Positions 37,926 to 45,957 of a stretch of 58,093 nt of DNA are shown here, in pieces (the stretch's first letter is position 1; every line of letters begins with the position of its first letter). Location of the stretch: assembly GCA_035308025.1 (NCBI GenBank), contig DATGHL010000044.1:1-58093 (forward strand). The letters are read 5' to 3'. Origin of the DNA: Candidatus Binataceae bacterium. Its GTDB lineage: Bacteria; Desulfobacterota; Binatia; Binatales; Binataceae. The notes beneath the pieces are model-generated. The model was not told where the DNA came from, did not search any database, and worked only from the letters and a program-made list of their open reading frames with translations. The translations under genes and the position numbers were made by a program.

Positions 37926-38342
37926 ATGAGTGAGGCTCGCGCCAAACCGGTCCCGCTCGCCGATGAGCTCTCGGCGCCCTTCTGGGCCGCAGCCCGCGAA
38001 GGCCGCCTCGTCGTCCAGCGCTGTGTATGCGGCTACTACAACCATCCGCCGCGACAAGTTTGCGATCAGTGCCTTTCTCAGGAACTCAAGTTTGTGCCGG
38101 TCAGCGGGCGCGGCAAAATCTATTCATTCACGATTATGCATCAGCGGGACGTCGCCGGCTTCGAGAGCGAGGCGCCGTTTCTTAATCTGGTCGTCGAGCT
38201 TGACGCGCAACCGATGCTGCTGATGGTCGCAAATCTCCCGGCGGCTGAGCGCGACCGCGTCAGAATTGGCGCACCGGTTGAAGTGCAATTCGAGGATCGG
38301 GGAGGCGGCGCAGTCATTCCGCAGTTTCGTCTAGCGGATTGA
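37926..38342 (+). CDS. DUF35 zinc-ribbon/OB-fold protein
   Basis: A 138-residue protein. The zinc ribbon is formed by CVCG and CDQC (about residues 33-51), followed by an OB fold (GRGKIYSFTIMHQ onward, then VEVQFEDRGG). DUF35 proteins bind acyl-CoA and act as obligate partners of thiolase-fold enzymes, such as the Ltp2 aldolase with ChsH2. It sits immediately upstream of a thiolase-fold gene, as expected for such a pair. Confidence 0.92.
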   Translation: MSEARAKPVPLADELSAPFWAAAREGRLVVQRCVCGYYNHPPRQVCDQCLSQELKFVPVSGRGKIYSFTIMHQRDVAGFESEAPFLNLVVELDAQPMLLMVANLPAAERDRVRIGAPVEVQFEDRGGGAVIPQFRLAD

Positions 38343-38364
38343 GACAATTGGGAGGATTGAGCTG

Positions 38365-39561
38365 ATGTGGGCAGGGCGCGGCAAGACCGCAATCGTGGGG
38401 ATCGGCTATTCGGAGATTACCCGCCGCCCGCAAAAGCCGCTCGGGCTGCTCGCGCTTGACGCCTCCCGCGCCGCGATCGCGGACGCGGGTCTCGAGCCCG
38501 CTCAGATCGACGGCCTCGCCACCTATCCGGAATCACCCTTCGCGGGCGCCGGTAATCGCGACGGCGAAGAGGTGGTCAGCGTGATGTACCTCGTGAACCA
38601 TCTCGCGCCGGCGCCGGAAATCCGCTGGTACGCGCAGATTGAGACGGGCATGATCGCGAGCCCGATGATCGAGGCCGTTAATGCGATTATTTCAGACGCC
38701 TGCGACTACGTGCTGGTCTGGCGCGCGCTTCATCGGCCCGTCGTACGCGCCACGGCGACGCGGCCGAGCGGCGCGCCGAGCTGGGCGGGCGAGGCGCAGT
38801 TCCTCGCGCCTTACGGCTGCAACTCGATTATCCAGTGGCACGCGCTGGCGTGGCAGCGCTATATGCATCGTTACGGCGCGACCGGCGAGGCGCTGGCGGC
38901 GCTCGCGCTCAACAGCCGGCGCAACGCGAATCTGAATCCGCGGGCCTTCTTCTACAAGGAGCCGATGACCCGCGAAGACTATTTCGCCTCGCGCTGGATC
39001 GCCGAGCCGCTGCGGCTGTACGATTGCGACGTGCCGGTCGACGGCTGCGTCGCGATGGTCGTGACGAGCGCGGAACGCGCACGCGATTTGCGCCATCCGC
39101 CCGCGTACATCGCGGGCTACGGACAGAACACTGCGCCGCGCCGCGCGCTGCTGCACTACGCGCTCGACGACTACATGGAGTGCGGCGGTTCGCTGGCGCG
39201 CAAGTTGTGGGCCTCGGCGGGCGCCGGACCGCGCGAGATGGACGCCGCGCAGCTTTACGACGGCTTCAATCCCTCGACGCTCTATTGGCTCGAAGCGGCG
39301 GGCTTTTGCCCGCGCGGCGAAGGCGAAGGGTTCGTGCAGGACGGGCGTATCGCGCTCGCGGGCGAATTACCGGTCAACACCTTTGGCGGCAGCCTGAGCG
39401 AGGGGCGGATGCATGGGATGGGGCATATAGCGGAGGCGGTGCGCCAGGTTACCGGGCGGGCCGAACAGCGTCAGATAGCCGGCGCCGAGCTGGTCTGTGC
39501 GATCGACGGCTCGCCGATGCTGCGGGGCAGCGGCCTCGTCGTGGCCAAGCACCCGTCATGA
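38365..39561 (+). CDS. Thiolase-superfamily protein lacking the nucleophilic Cys (Ltp2-like)
   Basis: A 398-residue protein of the SCPx/lipid-transfer thiolase group. C-terminal motifs are AAQLYDGFNPSTLYWLEAAG and PVNTFGGSLSEGRMHGMGH. Near residue 95, where thiolases carry the nucleophilic Cys, the sequence reads ETGMIASP, without Cys. This is a feature of Ltp2-type retro-aldolases that cleave acyl-CoA side chains with a DUF35 partner. That activity is inference; it could also act as a non-catalytic or other C-C lyase. It overlaps the next gene by ATGA. Confidence 0.85.
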   Translation: MWAGRGKTAIVGIGYSEITRRPQKPLGLLALDASRAAIADAGLEPAQIDGLATYPESPFAGAGNRDGEEVVSVMYLVNHLAPAPEIRWYAQIETGMIASPMIEAVNAIISDACDYVLVWRALHRPVVRATATRPSGAPSWAGEAQFLAPYGCNSIIQWHALAWQRYMHRYGATGEALAALALNSRRNANLNPRAFFYKEPMTREDYFASRWIAEPLRLYDCDVPVDGCVAMVVTSAERARDLRHPPAYIAGYGQNTAPRRALLHYALDDYMECGGSLARKLWASAGAGPREMDAAQLYDGFNPSTLYWLEAAGFCPRGEGEGFVQDGRIALAGELPVNTFGGSLSEGRMHGMGHIAEAVRQVTGRAEQRQIAGAELVCAIDGSPMLRGSGLVVAKHPS

Positions 39562-40751
39562 GCAATTATCTTCACGAGTATCTTTACGAAGTTCTGGAGC
39601 GGCTCATCGCTTTCGATACGGTGAGCGCGCACAGCGACGTCGCGGCGATGGAATATCTCGCCGATCATCTGGATCGCGCAGGATTCAGGACCGCGATCCA
39701 CAAGAGCGAGATCGCTCGCGTCACGCAGGCCAACCTGGTCGCATGGGCGGGCTCGCCCGCGCCCAACGGCCTGATCATCTCGGGCCATCTCGACACGGTG
39801 CCGTTTGCGGGTCAGCCCGGATGGGAGCGCGATCCGATCCGGATGGAACGCACCGACGAGCGCATCTTCGGGCGCGGCACGACCGACATGAAGGGGTTTC
39901 TTGCGCAGTGCCTCGACGCGGCGCGCGAGCTCGATCAGGCGCGCTTGCGCCGCCCACTGGTGTTCATTTTCACGGCGAGCGAAGAGATCGGCGGGTTGGG
40001 CGCGCAGCGCGTAACGCCAGCGCTGCCCGATCTGTTGGGCGACCTGCCCTGCCCAGCCCTCGCCTGGATCGGCGAGCCGACTTCATACGCGATTCACGCG
40101 GCGCATAAGAGCGCCGTGGTGGTCGAGATCAAGGTGCGCGGACGGGGCGGACACAGCGGCGCGCCGCAGCAGGGGGCTAATGCGATCGCGGTCGCGGGCA
40201 AGGTGATCGAGGTGATCGGACGCTTGCAGGAAGAGCGCCGCGCGCAACCCGATCCGCAGTTCGCCGCGCTCTTTCCCGATTCGCCCTTCGACGTCATGAA
40301 CTTCGGGACGATCAGCGGTGGCATCGCCGAGAACGTGATCGCGGAGCAGTGCACGCTGCGCATCAGTTATCGCACGCTGCCCGGGACTGATGCGCTGGCC
40401 CTGCGCGAGGAGATCGCGCGACGTTGCGCGGCGATCGAAACTTATGACTACGCCTCGCGCGACCATCGCGCGACGATCGAAGTCGGCGCAGCCAAGGTGA
40501 TGCCCGCGATGGCCTCGCGGCGCGGCACGCTACTCGAACGGGCGCTGCTTGAGGTAACGGGTGAGCAGCAAGTCTCAGGCGCGCCGTTCTGCACCGACGG
40601 CGGATGGTTCGCGGACGGCGGCATCAGCTCGCTGATCTGCGGCCCGGGCGAGTATGCGCAGGCCCATCAGCCCAATGAATCGATCCCGCGCGCCGCCTTT
40701 GAACGCGGCACTGCGGTCGTCTTGCAGGTCGTCGCGAAGCTCTGCTGCTAG
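39558..40751 (+). CDS. M20 metallopeptidase, acetylornithine deacetylase (ArgE)-like
   Basis: A 397-residue zinc deacylase. The motifs are ISGHLDTVPF (metal His and Asp), GRGTTDMKGF (bridging Asp), the catalytic Glu in TASEEIGGLG, GEPTSYA, and the C-terminal metal His in GEYAQAHQPNES. Sequence pattern is ArgE-like. Its ATGA overlap with the thiolase-fold gene, and its placement in a catabolic block with no other arginine genes, suggest a different N-acyl substrate. Confidence 0.9.
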   Translation: MSNYLHEYLYEVLERLIAFDTVSAHSDVAAMEYLADHLDRAGFRTAIHKSEIARVTQANLVAWAGSPAPNGLIISGHLDTVPFAGQPGWERDPIRMERTDERIFGRGTTDMKGFLAQCLDAARELDQARLRRPLVFIFTASEEIGGLGAQRVTPALPDLLGDLPCPALAWIGEPTSYAIHAAHKSAVVVEIKVRGRGGHSGAPQQGANAIAVAGKVIEVIGRLQEERRAQPDPQFAALFPDSPFDVMNFGTISGGIAENVIAEQCTLRISYRTLPGTDALALREEIARRCAAIETYDYASRDHRATIEVGAAKVMPAMASRRGTLLERALLEVTGEQQVSGAPFCTDGGWFADGGISSLICGPGEYAQAHQPNESIPRAAFERGTAVVLQVVAKLCC

Positions 40752-40754
40752 TCC

Positions 40755-41537
40755 TTAGCTCGTGGCTTCCCTCAGGAAGCCGAGCAGGATTCGATTGAAC
40801 TCTTCGGGGCGCTCGAAATAGACCGAGTGGCCCGCGCCCGGCACTTTGACGAAACGCGCGTGCGGAATCCGCCGCGCGATGAGTTCCATCAGCGGCGGCG
40901 GCGCGATCACATCTTCTTCGCCGACGAGGAGCATCGTGGGGATGCGCTTGGCGATGACCTCATCCACTTGATGCTTCAGGCCCGTCAAGGTCGCGAGTAG
41001 ATTCGGCGGGACATGCCGGTTAAGCCCGGAGATTTGCTGATAGAGAAAATGGCGCATGGGCTCGCGATGCGGGAAGCCGGCGGCGTAGGCGTGCGTCAGG
41101 ATCTGCGTCAGTCCGCCCTTGCGCAGGTCGCTGAGCGCCGCGGCCTGCTCGCGGATGATCTCGGGATCGTCCACCCCGGCGGTGGTGTCGCACAGCACCA
41201 GCGCGCTGACACGGTCAGGATAGGCCGCGGCAAAGCCGAGCACCGTCCAGCCGCCCATCGACTGGCCGGCCAAGGCTGCGCGCTCCAGGCCAAGATGATC
41301 GAGCAGTTGGCGCAGATCTTCGACGAAAGCGTTGGCGCCAGGTCCGCCCTCGGCGTCGCGCGAATCTCCGAAGCCTCGATGATCAAAGGTGACGCAGCGG
41401 AACTGTCGTGAGAGTTCAGGCACCTGCTGCCACCAACTGAGATGGTTGCCGCCGCCGCCGTGCGCGAGCACCAGGGCCGGCCCCTCGCCATGGACCTCGT
41501 AGCAGAGATCGATTCCGTTGATTTTAGCCTGCGGCAT
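40755..41537 (-). CDS. Alpha/beta hydrolase
   Basis: A 260-residue hydrolase with the HGGGGNHLSWW oxyanion loop, the nucleophile elbow GQSMGG (about residue 95), and the C-terminal catalytic His in GAGHSVYFERP. The organisation resembles 3-oxoadipate enol-lactonase and related esterases. It is convergent with the M20 gene, three bases away. Confidence 0.9.
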   Translation of the reverse strand: MPQAKINGIDLCYEVHGEGPALVLAHGGGGNHLSWWQQVPELSRQFRCVTFDHRGFGDSRDAEGGPGANAFVEDLRQLLDHLGLERAALAGQSMGGWTVLGFAAAYPDRVSALVLCDTTAGVDDPEIIREQAAALSDLRKGGLTQILTHAYAAGFPHREPMRHFLYQQISGLNRHVPPNLLATLTGLKHQVDEVIAKRIPTMLLVGEEDVIAPPPLMELIARRIPHARFVKVPGAGHSVYFERPEEFNRILLGFLREATS

Positions 41538-41610
41538 CAGAAGGCCTCCTGCTGATTGGTGCCAGCTCGCGCATTCCTCGAGTCCGTGCTTCCTTCCTTC
41601 GGATGACTGC

Positions 41611-42573
41611 TCATTGGATATTGCTTTGAACGAACTCCCAATGTGACGTTTGGGCGAAGATCTCCCCTGTGCCGCTCACGAATGCGGCGTGCGCCGTCGG
41701 GTCGAGACCCAAGCGATCGGCCATCCATGCGGTGGGGTAGCCAAGGTAGCCATAAACACCGACTATGCAGGGCGCCGAGGTCGCGGTATCACAGCCTGGC
41801 TGGCCTGAAATATCATTGTGTGTAGGACCGATCAGTGTTGCGGTAATTTTCGGCACGGCGTTTGGTACTGCGGCGTAGAACGCGGCGAGCGACTGCTCGC
41901 CTACCTGCTGCGGCGGCTGCAACTGGGTTGGCGGCGAGATCGGAATATCGTTGGAGCCGTCGACGAAGAACACTGATCCCTGCGTGATGCTCGCAGTGTC
42001 CAGCACCTGATTCGGAGAGCAAAAGCAGAATTGCTGTCCGGGCAATTCGATTGGTATAACCGTCGAAATTTTCCCATTGGACGCGATCATCGCGCGAGTA
42101 GCGCCGCCAGCGCCCTGAGAGTGTCCCATCGCGCCAATATGGCTCGTATCGAGTTTGTTGAAAAAGATGCTGCTGGGATCGCTATTCGCTTGCACCATGA
42201 ACTTCGCCGCATCCAAAATCGTCGTTCCGTCGCCGGTGAACCGATCCCTCGTCGCCACGATCACGAAGCCCCATGACGCCAAGTGACGCAGGAAGTACGA
42301 GACGCCGCTGGAGACCCCGCCGGTGCCATTACCCCAGGTGATTATCGGGTGCGGGATGCCCGCGGCTAGATTCGTAGGGTAGTAGAGGTCACACCGATTG
42401 CCTCTGTGGTCGCAGGGTTGAGAACTGACTCCTACAGTAACGGCCTGGGGACCAGGCGCCGCGTATTTCTTTTCGATGGTGCCGGTCGCGTGATCGTCGG
42501 TCGACGTGCAAGCGGCGAGCGCCAACGATGCAATCAGTAATACGAAGAATTTGTAACTGCCACGCGGCATCAT
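41611..42573 (-). CDS. Alpha/beta-hydrolase lipoprotein (lipase/cutinase-like)
   Basis: A 320-residue lipoprotein. The signal FFVLLIASLALAAC ends in a lipobox. The mature enzyme has the nucleophile elbow GHSQGAGG, DGSNDIPI as the likely acid and PTHNDISG as the likely catalytic His, with several cysteines (CDHRGNRC, CFC, CDTATSAPC). This layout resembles PET-hydrolase/lipase-like polyesterases (dienelactone-hydrolase fold). GAGGAG precedes the ATG. Substrate unknown; surface location is likely. Confidence 0.85.
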   Translation of the reverse strand: MMPRGSYKFFVLLIASLALAACTSTDDHATGTIEKKYAAPGPQAVTVGVSSQPCDHRGNRCDLYYPTNLAAGIPHPIITWGNGTGGVSSGVSYFLRHLASWGFVIVATRDRFTGDGTTILDAAKFMVQANSDPSSIFFNKLDTSHIGAMGHSQGAGGATRAMIASNGKISTVIPIELPGQQFCFCSPNQVLDTASITQGSVFFVDGSNDIPISPPTQLQPPQQVGEQSLAAFYAAVPNAVPKITATLIGPTHNDISGQPGCDTATSAPCIVGVYGYLGYPTAWMADRLGLDPTAHAAFVSGTGEIFAQTSHWEFVQSNIQ

Positions 42574-42765
42574 GATTCGCTCCTCTAAAGATGAACACAC
42601 CCTCGCGTCGCCATCGCCACAGACAGATGTCAGCGTCGTTGACCCGACGCACTTATTTTAGCCTTTATGCTCACCGAGCAATGAACCCACTTAAGTTTAC
42701 GCTTGACGGAATTGCAAAGTCGTTCATCGGCTGTCCGGAAATCGCATCGACGACAACCTCGTCGC

Positions 42766-43080
42766 TCATAGTTCAGTGTGACGTTGTCTCTGCGCCTCAA
42801 GAAGCAGGTCAGCCGAATCTTCAGAAAAGCGCTGATGTTGTTCATCCCGCAACCTCTTGGCGCGCAGGATCATGCGGGAAACAATTTTGCCATCGGAACC
42901 TTTGGTAATGCTCTTGGCCTCGGGCACGGCTCGCTCAAATACGTTGGCAATGTAGGCCGATACAGCCACGCCCTGAGCGGCTGCCGCAACCTTGATGCGT
43001 CTCTTCAGCGCCGGACTTATATCGACGGTTAGTCGGGGTCTCGGGTGCGTTGATTTCTTCGAGGCGCCTTTCGTTGTCAT
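42766..43080 (-). CDS. Ribbon-helix-helix DNA-binding protein (CopG/antitoxin-like)
   Basis: A 104-residue protein with an RHH fold: basic N-terminus, strand RLTVDISPALKRRIKV, then AAAQGVAVSAYIANVFERAV. The C-terminal half is charged and may bind a partner. It could be an orphan antitoxin or repressor; no toxin-like gene is next to it. GAGG lies before ATG 43080; a TTG at 43113 is less likely. It is the last host gene before the prophage border, 142 bases away. Confidence 0.7.
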   Translation of the reverse strand: MTTKGASKKSTHPRPRLTVDISPALKRRIKVAAAAQGVAVSAYIANVFERAVPEAKSITKGSDGKIVSRMILRAKRLRDEQHQRFSEDSADLLLEAQRQRHTEL

Positions 43081-43221
43081 CGTGAACCTCGGGAGAATTT
43101 CGGTAGTTGTCAAAATTGTTATGATTACAAACTATGATGATTGATCGAACTCATCGGGGAAATCGCTGCGACATCGGGAGGCAATTCGCGTCAGGGAACG
43201 CGAGTTTATGGTTTTTTGAAT

Positions 43222-43271
43222 TGGTCGGGGTGGCCGGATTTGAACCGGCGACCACACGCACCCCAAGCGCA
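43222..43271 (-). repeat. 3' half of tRNA-Pro(GGG), probable prophage attachment site
   Basis: On the minus strand this carries the anticodon loop TTGGGGT (anticodon GGG at 43264-43262), a full T-arm (GCCGG-TTCAAAT-CCGGC), the acceptor strand CACCCCG, A discriminator and CCA (43224-43222). Upstream of the anticodon arm there is no D-arm or 5' acceptor strand, so the gene is cut at the anticodon arm, the usual cross-over point of tRNA-integrating tyrosine recombinases. The matching 5' half should lie at the far right end of the prophage. Confidence 0.85.
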
Positions 43272-43280
43272 AACGACGAT

Positions 43281-43359
43281 ATGACTCATACGAATTATCC
43301 TTGTTGCATAAGGCTTTTGACTGAGCAATGCTAACTTGGGGATGATTCGTTTGAGTCAT
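43281..43359. repeat. 15-bp imperfect inverted repeat beside the attachment site
   Basis: Bases 43281-43295 (ATGACTCATACGAAT) and 43345-43359 (ATTCGTTTGAGTCAT) are inverted copies with one mismatch, 49 bases apart. They lie between the tRNA fragment and the phage genes, where integrase arm or excisionase sites are expected. Confidence 0.6.
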
Positions 43360-43410
43360 TGGTTTACCGTATAAAGCCCGCCAAAATTGTCAGATACGTG
43401 TCAGATGGAT

Positions 43411-43740
43411 TTAGAGGTCGTCGTCCTCGATGAGATCGTTATCTTGGTACGATGGTACGATGTGGGCGCTGGGGAGCTGTAATTCGTATTTGGTCACTGG
43501 CGCAGCGCGCGAGATGGTCTGCGAAAGACGTTTCGCGACCGCTTCCGTGGTCGGAGTCATGCAGTACAAAGAGTGAGCGCCATACCATTGAGTCATCACT
43601 GGCTGCTTCTCATCGTGCACGTCGATGCGAATTAGCGGCCCGTTGAGGCGAACGTAGCCGCCAAGCTTGCGATGACCCATCAGTTCGAGAATCGCCCAGC
43701 CCTCGAACTCGAACGCCGAGACTTGTTCTTGTTCAGCCAT
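43411..43740 (-). CDS. Small phage protein of unknown function
   Basis: A 109-residue protein. The pattern EGWAILELMGHRKLGGYVR, RIDVHD, then LYCMTPTTEAVAKRL matches a family I associate with phage genomes, without known function. Its start overlaps the stop of the integrase chimera (TAATG), so it is coupled to it. It is the last phage gene before the attachment site. Confidence 0.7.
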   Translation of the reverse strand: MAEQEQVSAFEFEGWAILELMGHRKLGGYVRLNGPLIRIDVHDEKQPVMTQWYGAHSLYCMTPTTEAVAKRLSQTISRAAPVTKYELQLPSAHIVPSYQDNDLIEDDDL

Positions 43741-44698
43741 TACTCGTCCCCTGCCGTTTTCCTGCCGCTTGGCCCGGTTTCCACTTCAAATAATGATCGA
43801 TCAGCATCTGCAGATTCGCGTGGCCCATCTGCTCGGCGACCGCTTGGAGCTCCGCGCCTTCCTGCAGGAGCCGCGTCGCGAAGGTATGCCGGCACTGGTA
43901 GAACTCGCGATGCTTCACGCCGGCGCGCTTCAGGATCGCCGGCCAGTTCTTCGAGCTGAACCGCTGCGGACCGTGCGGCTGCGGCCGCGACGGACTCATC
44001 GGCCACAGCCAGACGAAGCGCAGCTCGGTCGCCGAAATCTGCGCGCGTAGAGCCGCATAGACGGCGTCCGTCATCACGAGGTCGCGCCGCGCGCGCTTAT
44101 TCTTGACCGTGCCCTCGCCCCAGCGCGAGAAGGTCTGCCGGACCCGGACGATCCGGTTGCCGAGGTCGATATCCGCGCGCTTGAGCCCGAAATTCTCGTT
44201 CGGCCGCAGGCCCGTGCCGAACGCGACCACGACGACGTCAGCCTTGACCGCGCCGATTTCCACATCCGCGACAAAGCCGACGAACAGCACCACCGAGCCA
44301 TACGCGGTCGCGTCGACGCTCGCCTGGCCATTCGTCAGCAGCGCCGGATTGAAGATGCGATTGACGGTCACCGTCGCGCCGTCGAAGAGCCCGGCCACCA
44401 GCGCCTGCTTGAGCGTCAGCCCCAGCGCGACGATCGGCGTCCCCAGCGCCGCGACCGTAATCGTGACGTCGTAGGCCGCCTCCCGCGACTGCCGCAGCGT
44501 CTGCTGCTTGATCGCCGTGCGGCTCACCGCCTGGTCGCCTTTGGTGTAAACGTTGCTGTTGAAAACCGTGTCGCGGTCGAGCGAGGACCAGCGCAGCACC
44601 TGGCCGGTGACCAGCGTGATCGCGTAGAGGTCCGCCGTCAGCAGTTGCGCGGTCGGCGACGCCAGAAGAGCCTGTAGCGCGGCGGTCGCAGCCTTCAT
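43733..44698 (-). CDS. Chimera: DUF2163 tail protein N-terminus fused to tyrosine integrase C-terminus
   Basis: A 321-residue open frame made of two unrelated halves. Residues 1 to about 156 are the N-terminal part of a DUF2163-type tail protein (AALQALLASPTAQLLTADLYAITL, later SVVLFVGFVADVEIGAVKADV). From about 158 it continues as the catalytic domain of a phage integrase: GTGLRPNENFGL (first Arg), KNKRARRDL (Lys), YQCRHTFATRLL (second Arg), MGHANLQ (His) and the nucleophile in IDHYLKW. The integrase core-binding and arm domains are missing, as is the DUF2163 C-terminus. The junction is near 44,215-44,240. A deletion of the intervening tail genes is the simplest origin. Confidence 0.85.
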   Translation of the reverse strand: MKAATAALQALLASPTAQLLTADLYAITLVTGQVLRWSSLDRDTVFNSNVYTKGDQAVSRTAIKQQTLRQSREAAYDVTITVAALGTPIVALGLTLKQALVAGLFDGATVTVNRIFNPALLTNGQASVDATAYGSVVLFVGFVADVEIGAVKADVVVVAFGTGLRPNENFGLKRADIDLGNRIVRVRQTFSRWGEGTVKNKRARRDLVMTDAVYAALRAQISATELRFVWLWPMSPSRPQPHGPQRFSSKNWPAILKRAGVKHREFYQCRHTFATRLLQEGAELQAVAEQMGHANLQMLIDHYLKWKPGQAAGKRQGTSNG

Positions 44699-44705
44699 CG
44701 TTCGC

Positions 44706-45921
44706 TTAAGCCGGGACCTCGAGCATCGCCCCGCGGATCGCGCCGCGCAGCGCGTTTACCAAGGCCCCCCGATTGTTCATCAATAAGCGCGCCACGCTGT
44801 CCCCGTCCGTGGCCTCGATATGAAAGTGATTGACGAAGGTGTGGCCGCCGCCTGCGCCACCCGCGCCTTCCTCACCGCCACGCGGAAACGCGCGCTGCAC
44901 CCGCTCGCTCAGATGCGCCGGCAACACCATCTCGCGCGGATGCAAAATCGCGAAAGTCCCACTGTTGCCGACTGTCATACCACCCGCCGCCGAGGGCACA
45001 ATGCCGCCGCTGGCGAACCCAAATGGCTTGACCCCGGCAGGTGAGCTGAACAGCGCGATGAGCGTAAGGAGGGTCGTATGGATTAGCGCCTGCGCCAGAT
45101 GCAGTTCGGCAAGGGCGAAATGCGATACGGCGGTGGCCAGATGCGCCGCGCTGATCGCATGCAGCGGAATCAGGGCAAGCGTCATCGCGGTCTGCAGGAT
45201 TTTTCCTAACGGCCCCAGGATGCCTTGCAAGGCGTTGTTCATGGCTTCGCCCTGAGCCGCGGCGGCCTTCGCTGCGTTCTGGGCCGCATTCCCTGCGCCC
45301 GCCGCAGCGCTACCGCCGGCAAGATTCCCGACTACATTCCCGAGCCCTTTGAAGGCCTCGCCGAACAGGCTCTTGACTGCTGGCTCAGCCGCTTTGAAGG
45401 CGTCACCGAAAAGCTTGTTGACCGCCCCGGTCGCCGCCGGCCCGCCGAAAATTGACGCGCCGATGCCCGCCAGGCCGCCGCCGGCGCCCTCCTTGCCGAA
45501 GAGCGCCGCGCCGAACGAACCTTCCTTGCCGCCGAGCAGTAAATCCTTGATCCCGCTCTTCGCGATCGAGAGCGCGATATCTTCGCCCATCTTGCGAAAG
45601 GCCTGCGTCGCCGTCTGCGTGCCCTGCGCCGAGCGTAAGACTCGCGTGTTCGAGCGTTTCCGCCCACTCCGCCGTCCCGAAAATCGCTTCGTTGAATGCT
45701 TCCTTGATCTTCGACGCAAATTCCTCGATTTGCAGCCCGCCGAAGACCCCGGCCGCGACCTCGCCGACCCGTTTCAGCGTATCGCTGAAATCATCCGCGG
45801 CTCCTTGGGCAGCCTTCATCCCCTCGGGCAGTTGTTCGACCGCGGCCTTCGCCTCGTCGAGCCCCGCCTTCAGCCCATCGTCGGTCGCGGTTATCTGGAC
45901 ATTAATTTGATCATCAGCCAT
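44706..45921 (-). pseudogene. Tail tape measure protein, internally deleted and frameshifted
   Basis: The start (MADDQINVQITATDDGLKAGLDEAK) and the first 95 or so residues are a typical tape measure N-terminus. After AEWAETLEHASLTLG the reading frame shifts by one at about 45,620-45,640. The other frame continues as AQGTQTATQAFRKMGEDIALSIAKSG, a pattern normal near the end of lambda-type tape measures, then Gly/Ala-rich hydrophobic segments to the C-terminus (GGHTFVNHFHIEATDGDSVA). The joined length is about 405 residues, short for this protein. Loss of the central region with loss of frame is likely, so it should be non-functional. Confidence 0.8.
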
Positions 45922-45957
45922 CGATTTTCCCCGTTGGCGCTAAGCACACGCGCAGCG

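Noticed and set aside
43134..43334. A 66-residue plus-strand frame across the tRNA fragment
   Set aside because: Its GVAGFEPATTRTP core is the well-known spurious translation of tRNA sequence in reverse, not a protein.
44820..45255. Plus-strand frames inside the tape measure region
   Set aside because: Antisense shadows with Arg/Ala/Pro-rich composition and no homology pattern.
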